DNA of 64,000 bases from Gordonia iterans (GTDB lineage Bacteria; Actinomycetota; Actinomycetes; Mycobacteriales; Mycobacteriaceae): contig NZ_CP027433.1 in the NCBI RefSeq assembly GCF_002993285.1, positions 558,001-622,000 of the forward strand, given 5' to 3'. The notes beneath the pieces are model-generated. The model was not told the origin of the DNA, did not search any database, and saw only the letters and a list, made by a program, of their open reading frames with translations. Each line of letters starts with the position of its first letter. Position 1 is the first letter of the stretch. A program made the position numbers and the translations under genes. Shown here in pieces: positions 1-8,139 of this stretch.

Positions 1-701
1 ATCGCGCGCTGCAACTCCGGCGCGGTTCCCGCGACCCGCGTGCCGTCCCGGAAGCTCCCGGCCGCGAGGCGCAGCGCCAGTGCGCTCTCGCCGGCGCCGA
101 CGGTGGCGGTGACCGCCGCCGTCAGATGCGGATTGTGTGAGATCGCGGCGACGGCGCGGTCGTGCGCGTCGTTCGCGGCGGGCACGACGAAGGCCCCTGC
201 CCGCCGGGCGATGCCTGCCACCTGGAGCCAGTCGTCCGGATCGGTGCCGTCGTCGGTGGACACCATCCACATGGCCCCGCTGAAAAGCTCCGGATCGGTT
301 GCGCCCCAACCGGAGTGCGCCGTTCCGGCCATCGGGTGGCCGCCGACGTAGCGGCCCGACGGATGCCCCGACGCAACGATCCGGGCCACCTCCTCCTTCA
401 CACTCACCACGTCGGTGAGCAGGCAGCCGGGCGCGTGCTCGGCGACGGCGGCGACCATGGCCGAGAGGGCGGGCACCGGTGTGGCGAGCACGATCACCGC
501 ATCGTCGCCGGCGGCCCGCGCCAGCACCTGAGGCAGGTCGCCGGACGCGTCGTATCCGGCGGCGCGAGCGTCGTCCACCGTCGCCGTCGAACGGTTGTAG
601 CCGTACGCGGCCCCGCCGCCGTCGGCGAGCACCCGCAGCAGGGAACCGCCGATCAGTCCGAGGCCGAGGATGCAGACCGGGCGTGCGCTGTTGTTCTCCA
701 C
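1..701 (-). CDS. tyrA: Prephenate dehydrogenase (3' end beyond window)
   Basis: Catalyses NAD(P)-dependent oxidative decarboxylation of prephenate in tyrosine biosynthesis. The visible 233 residues start from GTG at 701 (VENNSARPVCILGLGLIGGS). They show the Rossmann dinucleotide motif GLGLIGGS at about residues 12-19 and the family signature HPMAGT near residue 118. The C-terminal helical domain is cut by the window edge. A second in-frame GTG lies six codons upstream. The gene is divergent from the tadA pair, with about 70 bp for both promoters. The tyrA/tadA-partner/tadA arrangement matches mycobacteria (from memory). Confidence 0.9.
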   Translation of the reverse strand, partial: MENNSARPVCILGLGLIGGSLLRVLADGGGAAYGYNRSTATVDDARAAGYDASGDLPQVLARAAGDDAVIVLATPVPALSAMVAAVAEHAPGCLLTDVVSVKEEVARIVASGHPSGRYVGGHPMAGTAHSGWGATDPELFSGAMWMVSTDDGTDPDDWLQVAGIARRAGAFVVPAANDAHDRAVAAISHNPHLTAAVTATVGAGESALALRLAAGSFRDGTRVAGTAPELQRA

Positions 702-770
702 CGATTCAGCGTCGCACACAAGTGACCGAGCGACTTGGGGGAGTGTCGAAAACCGGCTACCGTGACCTGC

Positions 771-1292
771 ATGGTCACCGCCGGGCGAGATGTCTCCGAG
801 AACGAGGTCGACGGCTATGCGGTCGCGGTGGTCCGGGAGGAATCGGGCTGGAAGGTGAGCACGCTCGAAACCAGCGCCCTGGACAGTCTCGATGACGCCG
901 AGAAGCAGCTCCGCGACCTGCGCGCGGCCGGGGCCGTGTTCGGTCTGCTCGACGTCGACGACGAGTTCTTCATCGTCGTACGGCCCGCCCCGAGCGGGGC
1001 GCGGTTGCTGCTCTCCGACGCGACGGCCGCGGTCGACTACGACATCGCCGCGGACGTGCTCGATCGGCTGAACGTGGAGATCCCCGACCTCGACCCGGAC
1101 GACGTCGACGACGTGGACCCGTGGGAGGAAGGCGACCTGTCGCTGCTCGCCGACCTCGGGCTCCCGGACGGCGTGATGAGCATCATCGTCGGCGACTCCG
1201 ACCTGTACGCCGACGAGCAGCTCGGCATGATCGCCGCCCGGCTCGGGTTCGCCGACGAGCTGGCGCAGGTGCTCGACGACCTCGGGCACTGA
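771..1292 (+). CDS. tRNA adenosine deaminase-associated protein
   Basis: This 173-residue acidic protein belongs to the actinobacterial family always found just upstream of tadA; its biochemical role is not known. ATG 771 was chosen over the upstream in-frame position 735 because the family sequence begins about there. The middle is strongly acidic (DLDPDDVDDVDPWEEGD, about residues 115-131), and the C-terminus LGFADELAQVLDDLGH is typical of the family. It ends 5 bp before the tadA start, so the two are almost certainly co-transcribed and possibly translationally coupled. Confidence 0.8.
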   Translation: MVTAGRDVSENEVDGYAVAVVREESGWKVSTLETSALDSLDDAEKQLRDLRAAGAVFGLLDVDDEFFIVVRPAPSGARLLLSDATAAVDYDIAADVLDRLNVEIPDLDPDDVDDVDPWEEGDLSLLADLGLPDGVMSIIVGDSDLYADEQLGMIAARLGFADELAQVLDDLGH

Positions 1293-1297
1293 CCGGC

Positions 1298-1753
1298 GTG
1301 CGGCTCGACCCGGACACGGCGATGCGGGCGGCGCTGGAAGCCGCGCGTGCCGCCCCCGCCGCCGACGTCCCGATCGGCGCGGTGGTCTTTGGGCCGGACG
1401 GCGCCGAACTCGCCCGAGCGAGCAACCGCCGTGAGGCCGACGCCGATCCCACCGCGCACGCCGAGATACTGGCATTGCGTGCGGCGGCCCGAGCGCACGG
1501 AGACGGCTGGCGGCTGGAAGGGTGCACGCTGGCGGTGACCGTCGAGCCGTGCGCGATGTGCGCAGGCGCGATCGGGCTGGCCCGCGTGTCCGCGGTCGTC
1601 TTCGGCGCCTTCGAACCGAAGACCGGTGCGGTCGGCTCCCAGTGGGACCTGTTGCGCGACCAGCGACTGCTCCACCGGCCCGAGGTGCGCGGCGGTGTGC
1701 TGGAGTCCGAGTGCGCGGCCCTCGTCGCAGAATTCTTCGCCCGGCGTCGCTGA
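1298..1753 (+). CDS. tadA: tRNA-specific adenosine deaminase
   Basis: Deaminates A34 to inosine in tRNA-Arg(ACG), allowing wobble decoding. It is 151 residues, normal for TadA. The zinc-binding deaminase motifs are present: HAE near residue 52 (zinc ligand His and catalytic Glu) and PCAMC near residue 84 (two Cys ligands). The downstream GAFEPKTGAVGS segment is typical of TadA rather than free cytidine deaminases. The start is GTG 1298, immediately after the associated-protein gene, forming a two-gene operon. Confidence 0.93.
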   Translation: MRLDPDTAMRAALEAARAAPAADVPIGAVVFGPDGAELARASNRREADADPTAHAEILALRAAARAHGDGWRLEGCTLAVTVEPCAMCAGAIGLARVSAVVFGAFEPKTGAVGSQWDLLRDQRLLHRPEVRGGVLESECAALVAEFFARRR

Positions 1754-1766
1754 GCGGTGAACCTCG

Positions 1767-1831
1767 CCCCTGGGCTCTCGAAGGTCGCCGCCTGAGCTTG
1801 TCTTCTCTCGCCCCCTGAGCTTGTCGAAGGG
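1767..1831 (+). repeat. Dispersed GAGCTTGTCGAAGG-type repeat remnants
   Basis: Three degenerate copies of the window's dispersed repeat family lie between tadA and the next gene, at about 1767-1784 (CTGGGCTCTCGAAGG), 1791-1803 (CCTGAGCTTGTCT) and 1811-1831 (CCCTGAGCTTGTCGAAGGG). Related copies occur near 4.9-5.8, 29.5, 34.85, 37.5 and 38.4 kb. Confidence 0.65.
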
Positions 1832-1884
1832 TTTAATGGATCTCGCAGCGCGTTCGCGCAGTACTAGCTACGAAGGGGAATGCA

Positions 1885-2154
1885 ATGTCCGACCCGATGG
1901 ACAAGGTCAACGAGATTCTCGACACCGCGCGCGAGAAGGTCGCCGGGCTGGCCGACAACGAGCAGATCAGCAGCGTCGTCGAGACGGCGAAGGCCAAGCT
2001 GAGCGAGCTGGCCGAGAACGAGCAGGTGCAGGGCGCGATCGGGACCGCACAGGACAAGTTGAGCGAACTCCTCGCCAACGAGCAGGTGCAGGGCGCGATC
2101 AACACCGCCACCGAGAAGGCCACCGAGATCAAAGACAAGCTGACCGGGAACTGA
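1885..2154 (+). CDS. Small amphipathic protein built of three 20-residue repeats
   Basis: An 89-residue protein of unknown function. After a 16-residue lead it consists of three 20-residue units at residues 17-36, 37-56 and 57-76. Their shared core is the L.ENEQVQGAI type, each unit beginning with a (E/A/D)K and ending near TA(K/Q/T). Units two and three are nearly identical in DNA too, with a 60-nt period. The composition (charged, alanine-rich, no Cys, no signal or membrane segment) suggests a helical or coiled-coil stress-type protein resembling CsbD-like proteins; this is only a resemblance. A purine-rich GAAGGGG precedes ATG 1885. Confidence 0.7.
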   Translation: MSDPMDKVNEILDTAREKVAGLADNEQISSVVETAKAKLSELAENEQVQGAIGTAQDKLSELLANEQVQGAINTATEKATEIKDKLTGN

Positions 2155-2211
2155 ACCGCTACTGACCTGGCGATTTCACCTTGGCCGGATCGCTCCGGTA
2201 CATTCTTCTGC

Positions 2212-2299
2212 GGTGGCGTGTCCGAGCGGCCGAAGGTGCAGCACTCGAAATGCTGTGTGCGGTAACCCCGCACCGGGGGTTCAAATCCCTCCGCCACCG
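2212..2299 (+). tRNA. tRNA-Ser (anticodon CGA)
   Basis: The acceptor arms GGTGGCG (2212-2218) and CGCCACC (2292-2298) pair perfectly, with discriminator G at 2299. The anticodon loop CTCGAAA sits between arms CAGCA and TGCTG, giving anticodon CGA (reads UCG). The long variable arm GTGCGGTAACCCCGCAC and the T-arm with GGTTCAAATCC confirm a class II serine tRNA. CCA is not encoded. A strong terminator follows within 6 bp. Confidence 0.96.
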
Positions 2300-2304
2300 C
2301 GCGA

Positions 2305-2339
2305 GGCCCCTGATCTGCAGTGCAGATCAGGGGCCTTTT
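2305..2339 (+). terminator. Rho-independent terminator after tRNA-Ser
   Basis: A perfect 15-bp inverted repeat (GGCCCCTGATCTGCA at 2305-2319 and its complement at 2321-2335) is followed by TTTT on the plus strand. It ends the tRNA transcript. There is no T-run on the minus strand, so it should not terminate ddl efficiently. Confidence 0.85.
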
Positions 2340-2375
2340 CCAATGCCTGGACGCGCAGATTCTGCAGCGGTCGCG

Positions 2376-3461
2376 TCACTGCTCGGGAGAGATGCTCTCG
2401 GTGGAGAAGCCGGAGCGCCGCCGGTAGGTCGCGCGCGCCAACTCGATCAGCCGGTCGATCAGATCGGGATAGGCCAGGCCGGTGGCCTCCCACATCTTCG
2501 GGTACATCGACGACGGGGTGAAACCGGGGATGGTGTTCACCTCGTTGAGCAGCCAGCCGCGGCCGTTCTCCTCATAGAAGAAGTCCACCCGGGCCATGCC
2601 CGTGCAGCGCAGTGCAGTGAAGGCGCGGGCGGCGATCTCCCGGACCGCGGAGGCCGCTTCGTCGGACAGCTCAGCCGGGATCACCAGCTCGGCTTCGCCG
2701 GTCAGGTATTTCTTCTCGTAGTCGTAGAAGGCTCCGGCCAGGATTTCGCCCGGGACGGTGGTCTCCGGAACGCCGTTGCCGAGCACCGCCACCTCGATCT
2801 CGCGGGCGCTCACCTCCTCCTCGATCACCACGACATCGTCGTACCGAAGGGCTTCGGCGATCGCCAGATCGAGCTTCTCGACGGTGTCGGCGCAGGTCAC
2901 ACCCACCGACGAACCCATGTTCGCGGGCTTGACGTACACCGGGAGGCCGAGATCGCTCACGGCCCGCGCGGCCACCTCCCGCGGGTCGTCGACTCCTTCG
3001 CGCAGTGAGATCCAGGAGCACTGCGGGATTCCGGCGCGGGCGGCGACCTCCTTGGCCATGGCCTTGTCCATGCACAGCGCCGACGAGAGCACCCCGCAGC
3101 CGACATAGGGGATCTTGAACAGCTCGAGCATCCCCTGCACGGTGCCGTCCTCACCGTGCGGGCCGTGCATCAGCGGCAGCACGACGGTCTCCACCTCACC
3201 GGTTCCGGTGAGCACGTCGACCGGATTCACCACCGGCCCCTCGACATCCAGCCTGCGCCCGAGCTCGTCGCCTGCGGCCAGGGCCGCGGCGGCGAAGTCG
3301 TTGCGGTGCCAGGTGCCGTCCTTGGCGATGCCGACCGGGACGAGGCTGTACTTGGCGCGGTCGGCGGCGGCCAGGACCTGCGCTGCGGATGTCCGTGAGA
3401 CGTCGTGCTCGGCGGACACGCCGCCGTAGAGGACCACCAGCCGCAGGAGGGGAGAGCTCAT
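2376..3461 (-). CDS. ddl: D-alanine--D-alanine ligase
   Basis: ATP-grasp enzyme joining two D-Ala for the peptidoglycan pentapeptide; cytoplasmic. It is 361 residues, in the normal range. Signatures visible are LYGGVSAEHDVS at the N-terminus, HGPHGEDGTVQG (about residue 99), YVKPANMGSSVGV in the ATP-binding domain, and the Mg-binding end LLNEVNTIPGFTPSSMYP. Start ATG 3461 has GGAGG-like purines upstream. An open frame continues upstream over murF on the opposite strand but has no ligase homology. The gene is divergent from murF, whose product adds the D-Ala-D-Ala made here. The 3' end is separate from the tRNA-Ser terminator. Confidence 0.95.
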   Translation of the reverse strand: MSSPLLRLVVLYGGVSAEHDVSRTSAAQVLAAADRAKYSLVPVGIAKDGTWHRNDFAAAALAAGDELGRRLDVEGPVVNPVDVLTGTGEVETVVLPLMHGPHGEDGTVQGMLELFKIPYVGCGVLSSALCMDKAMAKEVAARAGIPQCSWISLREGVDDPREVAARAVSDLGLPVYVKPANMGSSVGVTCADTVEKLDLAIAEALRYDDVVVIEEEVSAREIEVAVLGNGVPETTVPGEILAGAFYDYEKKYLTGEAELVIPAELSDEAASAVREIAARAFTALRCTGMARVDFFYEENGRGWLLNEVNTIPGFTPSSMYPKMWEATGLAYPDLIDRLIELARATYRRRSGFSTESISPEQ

Positions 3462-3554
3462 GGATGTCACGATACGTGGCGGCGACCTCACTCCCTCCGC
3501 TCGGCCGTCGCCGCCTATTCCGTCCGCTCGCCCGAGACGGGTACCGTTTCCGGC

Positions 3555-4886
3555 GTGCACCTTCTCGCCAGTCAGATCGCCGCCGCCACCGGCGGCACGC
3601 TCCACGGTCCCGACGTCCAGGTCGACTCGGCAGGCATCGACTCGCGCGCAGTGCGACCCGGAGAGCTGTTCGTGCCGATCGTCGCCGCGCGCGACGGGCA
3701 CGACTTCATCCCCGCCGCCGTCGCCGCCGGAGCGGCGGCCTATCTGACCGACCGGGCGCCCGATCCCGCCGTTCCGGCGTCGGCCGTTCAGGTGCCCGAC
3801 ACCTTCCACGCGCTCGCCGACCTGGGACGGGAGGCACGACGTCGCCTGCTTGATCGCGTGGTCGGCGTGACCGGCTCGGTCGGAAAGACCTCCACCAAAG
3901 ACCTGCTCGCCGGCGTGCTGGCGACCACCTACCGCACCGCGGCCAGCGAGAAGAGCTTCAACAACGAGCTCGGTCTGCCGCTCACCCTGCTCGGCGCCCC
4001 CGACGACACCGAGGCCGTCGTGTTGGAGATGGGCGCTCGCGGCGTCGGCCACATCGCGCTGCTGTGCGAGATCGCCTCGCCGACCGTCGGGGTCCTGACC
4101 CGCGTCGAGGGTGTGCACCTGGAGATGTTCGGGTCGCTCGCCGACGTCGCCCAGGCCAAGGGCGAACTGGTCGAGTCGCTGCCCAAGGACGGATTGGCGA
4201 TCCTCAACGCCGACCACGAGATCGTCGCCGCCATGGACTCCCGCACGCAGGCGCGGGTGCTGACCTACGGCCTGAACGCGGGCGCGGACGTCCGGGCGGA
4301 GAACGTCGTGCTCGACGATCAGCTGCGCGCGAGTTTCGACCTGGTCACCCCCTGGGGCGCGACACCGGTGGTGCTCGCGGCGCGCGGCGAGCACCAGGTC
4401 CCGAACGCGCTGGCGGCGGCCGCGGCCGGGGGCGGCCTGGGCGTGCCGGTCGAGGCGATCGCCGCCGGACTCTACGACGCCCGCCTGTCCGGGCTCCGGA
4501 TGGAGCTGAGCACCACCGACGCCGGAGTGGTGGTGATCAACGACGCCTACAACGCGAACCCGACGTCGATGGGCGCCGCGCTGGGCTCGTTGGCCCGACT
4601 GGAGGCACGACGACGCTTCGCCGTCCTGGGCACCATGGCCGAACTCGGGGAGGACGGTCCGGCCGCGCACCGCGGCGTCGTGGAGCAGGCGCGCGAACTG
4701 GGAATCACGGTGATCGCCGTCGCCGAGCCCGATTACGGCGCGGGAGTGGTGCACGTCGACGACGTCGACGGGGCGGTCGCCGCACTGACCGATCTCGCCG
4801 GCGGCGCGCTGTCCGAAGGCGATGCCGTTCTCGTCAAAGGCAGTCGGGTCGCCGCGCTGGAGCGGGTCGCGCAAGCGCTGTTCTGA
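3555..4886 (+). CDS. murF: UDP-N-acetylmuramoyl-tripeptide--D-alanyl-D-alanine ligase
   Basis: Cytoplasmic Mur ligase that adds D-Ala-D-Ala to UDP-MurNAc-tripeptide. It is 443 residues from GTG 3555 (VHLLASQIAAATGG). The P-loop GVTGSVGKTSTKD lies near residue 104. The family motifs FNNELGLPLTLL and LEMGARGVGHI follow, then DAYNANPTSMGAAL in the C-terminal part. It is separated from the divergent ddl gene by about 90 bp, a short shared promoter region. Downstream comes the tandem repeat array, with no clear terminator. Confidence 0.94.
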   Translation: MHLLASQIAAATGGTLHGPDVQVDSAGIDSRAVRPGELFVPIVAARDGHDFIPAAVAAGAAAYLTDRAPDPAVPASAVQVPDTFHALADLGREARRRLLDRVVGVTGSVGKTSTKDLLAGVLATTYRTAASEKSFNNELGLPLTLLGAPDDTEAVVLEMGARGVGHIALLCEIASPTVGVLTRVEGVHLEMFGSLADVAQAKGELVESLPKDGLAILNADHEIVAAMDSRTQARVLTYGLNAGADVRAENVVLDDQLRASFDLVTPWGATPVVLAARGEHQVPNALAAAAAGGGLGVPVEAIAAGLYDARLSGLRMELSTTDAGVVVINDAYNANPTSMGAALGSLARLEARRRFAVLGTMAELGEDGPAAHRGVVEQARELGITVIAVAEPDYGAGVVHVDDVDGAVAALTDLAGGALSEGDAVLVKGSRVAALERVAQALF

Positions 4887-4895
4887 GCGTCTCGT

Positions 4896-5328
4896 CGGCC
4901 GCGCCGGCGACGTTTCGACTCGCCTCGTGCCTCGGCGGCTCAACGAGCGCAACCAGCTCCTTGAGCTTGTGGTCGCCAGCTCCTTGAGCTTGTCGAAAGG
5001 CTACGGAGTCAGCGCGAAGATCTGGCCGTCTTTGGTGCAGCGAGCGAGTTCGCCGGCGGCCGCGCCGGCGACGTTTCGACTCGCCTCGTGCCTCGGCGGC
5101 TCAACGAGCGCAACCAGTAGCCCCTTGAGCTTGTGGTCGCCAGCTCCTTGAGCTTGTCGAAAGGCTACGGAGTCAGCGCGAAGATCTGGCCGTCTTTGGT
5201 GCAGCGAGCGAGTTCGCCGGCGGCCGCGCCGGCGACGTTTCGACTCGCCTCGTGCCTCGGCGGCTCAACGAGCGCAACCAGTAGCCCCTTGAGCTTGTGG
5301 TCGCCAGCTCCTTGAGCTTGTCGAAAGG
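4896..5328. repeat. 164-bp tandem array containing dispersed repeats and copies of a gene 3' end
   Basis: The unit repeats with an exact 164-bp period; the landmark CTACGGAGTCAGCGC lies at 5001, 5165 and 5329. Each unit has two parts. The first is a dispersed-repeat module (CGACGTTTCGACTCGCCTCG, then GGCTCAACGAGCGCAACCAG, then two GAGCTTGTCGAAAGG-like motifs). The second is a 57-bp copy of the last 18 codons and stop of the minus-strand lipoprotein gene. The third gene-tail copy is the genuine end of that gene. The first repeat module lacks the TAGCCC insert of the others. Confidence 0.9.
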
Positions 5329-5799
5329 CTACGGAGTCAGCGCGAAGATCTGGCCGTCTTTGGTGCAGCGAGCGAGTTCGCCGGCCGTGGTCGAGGGTCC
5401 GCACTGCCAGCCGGAGACCGACTGCGGCTGTCCGGTCGCGATCAGCGGGCTGTACTCCTTGGCGATGGTCATCGCGGTCTCACAGGTCACGTCGCCCTCG
5501 ATCAGCCGGACCTGCAGGGCGCCGTCGGGCCCCTTGGTGGCGCCACAGTGCTCGTCGTTCTCCAGACTGGTCGTGGTGGCCGACGGCGTCGCCTTACTCG
5601 GTCCGCCCACCACCGGCACGCTGCGGTCGGCGGGCGGAGTGGCGACCCCGGACACGTCGTTCTGCGCCTGGTTCTCTTCTCCGCACGCGACGGCGGTGAG
5701 CGCCACCGCGCACGCGAACAGGGTGGTCGCGGCTCCTTTGAATATCCGCCGGTGGATCGAGCTTGTCGAGGTCCGGTGGATCGAGCTTGTCGAGATCAT
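5329..5799 (-). CDS. Putative lipoprotein of unknown function
   Basis: A 156-residue protein from ATG 5799; GTG 5808 is also possible. It has an N-terminal signal with a hydrophobic stretch and the lipobox LTAVAC, so it is probably lipidated and anchored outside the membrane. The mature part has a TP-rich linker and a C-terminal domain with four Cys (HCGAT, VTCETA, QCGPS, ARCTK) that could form disulfides. The extreme N-terminus (STSSIHRT, STSSIHRR) is encoded by a duplicated dispersed repeat, so the ancestral start is uncertain. The last 18 codons are copied twice more just downstream. Confidence 0.75.
   Translation of the reverse strand: MISTSSIHRTSTSSIHRRIFKGAATTLFACAVALTAVACGEENQAQNDVSGVATPPADRSVPVVGGPSKATPSATTTSLENDEHCGATKGPDGALQVRLIEGDVTCETAMTIAKEYSPLIATGQPQSVSGWQCGPSTTAGELARCTKDGQIFALTP
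5751..5794. repeat. Two 20-bp direct repeats inside the lipoprotein gene 5' end
   Basis: GGTGGATCGAGCTTGTCGAG occurs at 5751-5770 and again at 5775-5794, a 24-bp (8-codon) period. It belongs to the same GAGCTTGTCGA dispersed family and encodes the repeated STSSIHR residues before the signal sequence on the minus strand. Confidence 0.8.
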
Positions 5800-5828
5800 G
5801 GCATCCACGCTATGGGAGAATTCGCCGA

Positions 5829-7091
5829 GTGACCACTTCCCCCAGCGAGTTCACCCCCCGCGTCCGGCTTCAGGGAACAGCCGGCCGCACCGGCACCCTT
5901 TCCACGCCGCACGGCGAGATCGCGACCCCGGCGTTCGTCCCGGTCGGTACCAAAGCCACGGTCAAGACGGTGCTTCCGGAGTCGGTCGCCGCGCTCGGCG
6001 CGCAAGCGGTCCTCGCGAACGCCTATCACCTCTATCTGCAGCCGGGCCCGGAGATCGTCGATCAAGCCGGCGGCCTGGGCGCCTTCATGAACTGGCCGGG
6101 CCCCACCTACACCGACAGCGGCGGCTTCCAGGTGATGAGCCTGGGCGTCGGCTTCAAGAAGGTCATCTCGATGGACGTTCCCGCGGGCGGGCAGGCGGTG
6201 CGGCAGGACGACTCCGCCGTCGCCCCCGGCAAGGAGCGGCTGGCCAACGTCGACGACGACGGGGTGACCTTCAAATCGCACATCGACGGCTCGCGGCACC
6301 GATTCACGCCGGAGGTGTCCATGCAGATCCAGCACCAGCTGGGTGCGGACATCATCTTCGCGTTCGACGAGCTCACCACCCTGATGAACACCCGCGGCTA
6401 CCAGGAGGAGTCGCTGGAGCGGACCCGGCAGTGGGCGATCCGCTGCCTGGCCGAACACAACCGGCTGTCCGTCGAGCGTTCCCACCGTCCGCAGCAGGCC
6501 CTGTGGGGTGTGGTGCAGGGCGCGCAGTACGAAGACCTGCGGCGCAAGGCGACCCGCGACCTCGTCGAGCTGAGCCGGATCGACCAGGAGAACGGCGGCA
6601 AGGGGTTCGGCGGATACGGGATCGGCGGCGCGCTGGAGAAAACCAACCTCGGCACCATCGTCGGGTGGGTCACCGACGAGCTGCCCGAGGAAGCGCCCCG
6701 GCATCTGCTCGGCATCAGCGAGCCGGACGACGTCTTCACCGCGATCGAGAACGGCGCGGACACGTTCGACTGCGTCTCGCCGACCCGCGTCGCCCGCAAC
6801 GGCGCCATCTACTCGTTCGACGGCCGTTACAACATCACCAATGCCAAGTACCGCAACGACTTCCGTCCGCTCGACGAGGAGCTCGACAACTATTCGACGC
6901 AGTACACGCGGGCCTATCTGCATCACCTGTTTCGGGCGAAGGAAGGTCTGGCATCGACGCTCGCGACGCTGCACAATCTGTCGTTCACGATCACCCTGGT
7001 CGACCGCGCCCGCCGGGCGATCGAGGAGGGGAACTACTTCGAGTACCGCGACGAGTTCCTCGCCCGGTACTACGCCCGGTCCGCTCGTTGA
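5829..7091 (+). CDS. tgt: tRNA-guanine(34) transglycosylase (queuine tRNA-ribosyltransferase)
   Basis: Exchanges G34 for a queuosine precursor or queuine in tRNAs with GUN anticodons. It is 420 residues from GTG 5829 (VTTSPSEFTPRVRL). Active-site segments are TYTDSGGFQVMSLG (catalytic-loop region near residue 95) and FAFDELTTLMNTRGY. WGVVQGAQYEDLR and GGYGIGGALEK follow. The zinc-binding C-terminal region seen in classical Tgt is atypical here, the end reading YFEYRDEFLARYYARSAR. The gene overlaps the converging gluQ gene by 22 bp; both act on queuosine. No queuosine synthesis genes are visible, so queuine salvage is possible. Confidence 0.92.
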   Translation: MTTSPSEFTPRVRLQGTAGRTGTLSTPHGEIATPAFVPVGTKATVKTVLPESVAALGAQAVLANAYHLYLQPGPEIVDQAGGLGAFMNWPGPTYTDSGGFQVMSLGVGFKKVISMDVPAGGQAVRQDDSAVAPGKERLANVDDDGVTFKSHIDGSRHRFTPEVSMQIQHQLGADIIFAFDELTTLMNTRGYQEESLERTRQWAIRCLAEHNRLSVERSHRPQQALWGVVQGAQYEDLRRKATRDLVELSRIDQENGGKGFGGYGIGGALEKTNLGTIVGWVTDELPEEAPRHLLGISEPDDVFTAIENGADTFDCVSPTRVARNGAIYSFDGRYNITNAKYRNDFRPLDEELDNYSTQYTRAYLHHLFRAKEGLASTLATLHNLSFTITLVDRARRAIEEGNYFEYRDEFLARYYARSAR

Positions 7092-7996
7092 GCCGAGGGT
7101 GAGGGAGTCGCGACGAACACCCACGGTTCGCGCGGGAGAGTCGCCGGATCGAAGCGTTCGAGGAGCCGGTCGGCGGGCACGTGCTCGCCGGGCTCGGCCA
7201 GGCCGAGGGAATGCGCCATCGTGCCGAGCACCGCGGCGGTGTCGTAGCCGAGCCTGGCGAGTTGCTCCAGCGTGATCGCGCCGTCTCGTTTCGACAGGCG
7301 CACGCCCGCGTCGTTGACCACCATCGGGACGTGCGCGTACTGCGGCACCGGGTAGCCCAGCCGCTCGGCGAGGTACGCCTGGCGGGGCGTCGAGGGGAGC
7401 AGATCGTCGCCGCGCACCACCTGGTCGATGCACGACGCGGCGTCGTCGACTACCACCGCGAGGTTGTAGGCGGGGGTGCCGTCGCCGCGCACGAGCACGA
7501 AGTCGTCGACGTCGCCGGTGTATCGGCCGTGCAGCACGTCGTCCACGGTGAACTGTGAGACCGCGGCCCGGAGTCTGATCGCGGCGGGGCGCTCGGTCCG
7601 CCGTCGTTCCCGTTCCTGCTCGCTCAGATCGCGGCAGGTTCCCGGATACGCGCCCGGCGGCGCGTGCGGGGCCGACGGTGCGTCCTGGATCTCCCGCCGC
7701 GTGCAGTAGCACTCGAAGGTCTCACCAGCCGCGATGAGGTCGTCGACGACCGCGCGGTAGACGCCGAGCCGCTCAGACTGTGCCACAACCGGTTCGGACC
7801 AGGTCAGGCCGAGTGCCGCGAGGTCGGCGAGCTGTCGTTCCGCGGACCCCGCCTTCACCCGGTCCAGGTCTTCCATCCGGATCAGGAAGTCGCGGCCGGT
7901 GGAGCGCGCGAACAGCCACGCCAGCAAGGCGGTCCGCAGGTTCCCGACGTGCAGGTCGCCGGACGGCGACGGTGCGAAGCGGCCGGCGGATCCCAT
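7070..7996 (-). CDS. gluQ: Glutamyl-Q tRNA(Asp) synthetase
   Basis: A truncated glutamyl-tRNA synthetase paralogue that attaches glutamate to queuosine-34 of tRNA-Asp. It is 308 residues, lacking the anticodon-binding domain as expected for the family. The class I HIGH-like motif is SPSGDLHVGNLRTALLAW near the N-terminus and the KMSKS-like motif is VRLSKRDGAI near residue 235. A CYC motif (FECYCTRREI) suits the zinc site of GluQ. ATG 7996 was chosen because GRFAPSPSG follows at the family position. The 3' end overlaps tgt by 22 bp on the opposite strand, a functional pairing. Confidence 0.93.
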   Translation of the reverse strand: MGSAGRFAPSPSGDLHVGNLRTALLAWLFARSTGRDFLIRMEDLDRVKAGSAERQLADLAALGLTWSEPVVAQSERLGVYRAVVDDLIAAGETFECYCTRREIQDAPSAPHAPPGAYPGTCRDLSEQERERRRTERPAAIRLRAAVSQFTVDDVLHGRYTGDVDDFVLVRGDGTPAYNLAVVVDDAASCIDQVVRGDDLLPSTPRQAYLAERLGYPVPQYAHVPMVVNDAGVRLSKRDGAITLEQLARLGYDTAAVLGTMAHSLGLAEPGEHVPADRLLERFDPATLPREPWVFVATPSPSAQRADRA

Positions 7997-8139
7997 GGCG
8001 TCTGACGATACCCACCGCCGGCTCCCAGACCTCGGCGAACCGGTCGGGCGGTGCCGCCATCCCCTAGGATCGAAGCCCAGAGGATCGAGCGGGCCCGCAC
8101 CCGCCTTCACCCGCGCGCACTACCTTCTGAGGAGATGGC

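Noticed and set aside
2376..4952. 858-codon minus-strand frame covering ddl and the antisense of murF
   Set aside because: Only the part from ATG 3461 resembles a D-Ala ligase; the upstream half is an antisense shadow of murF in GC-rich DNA.
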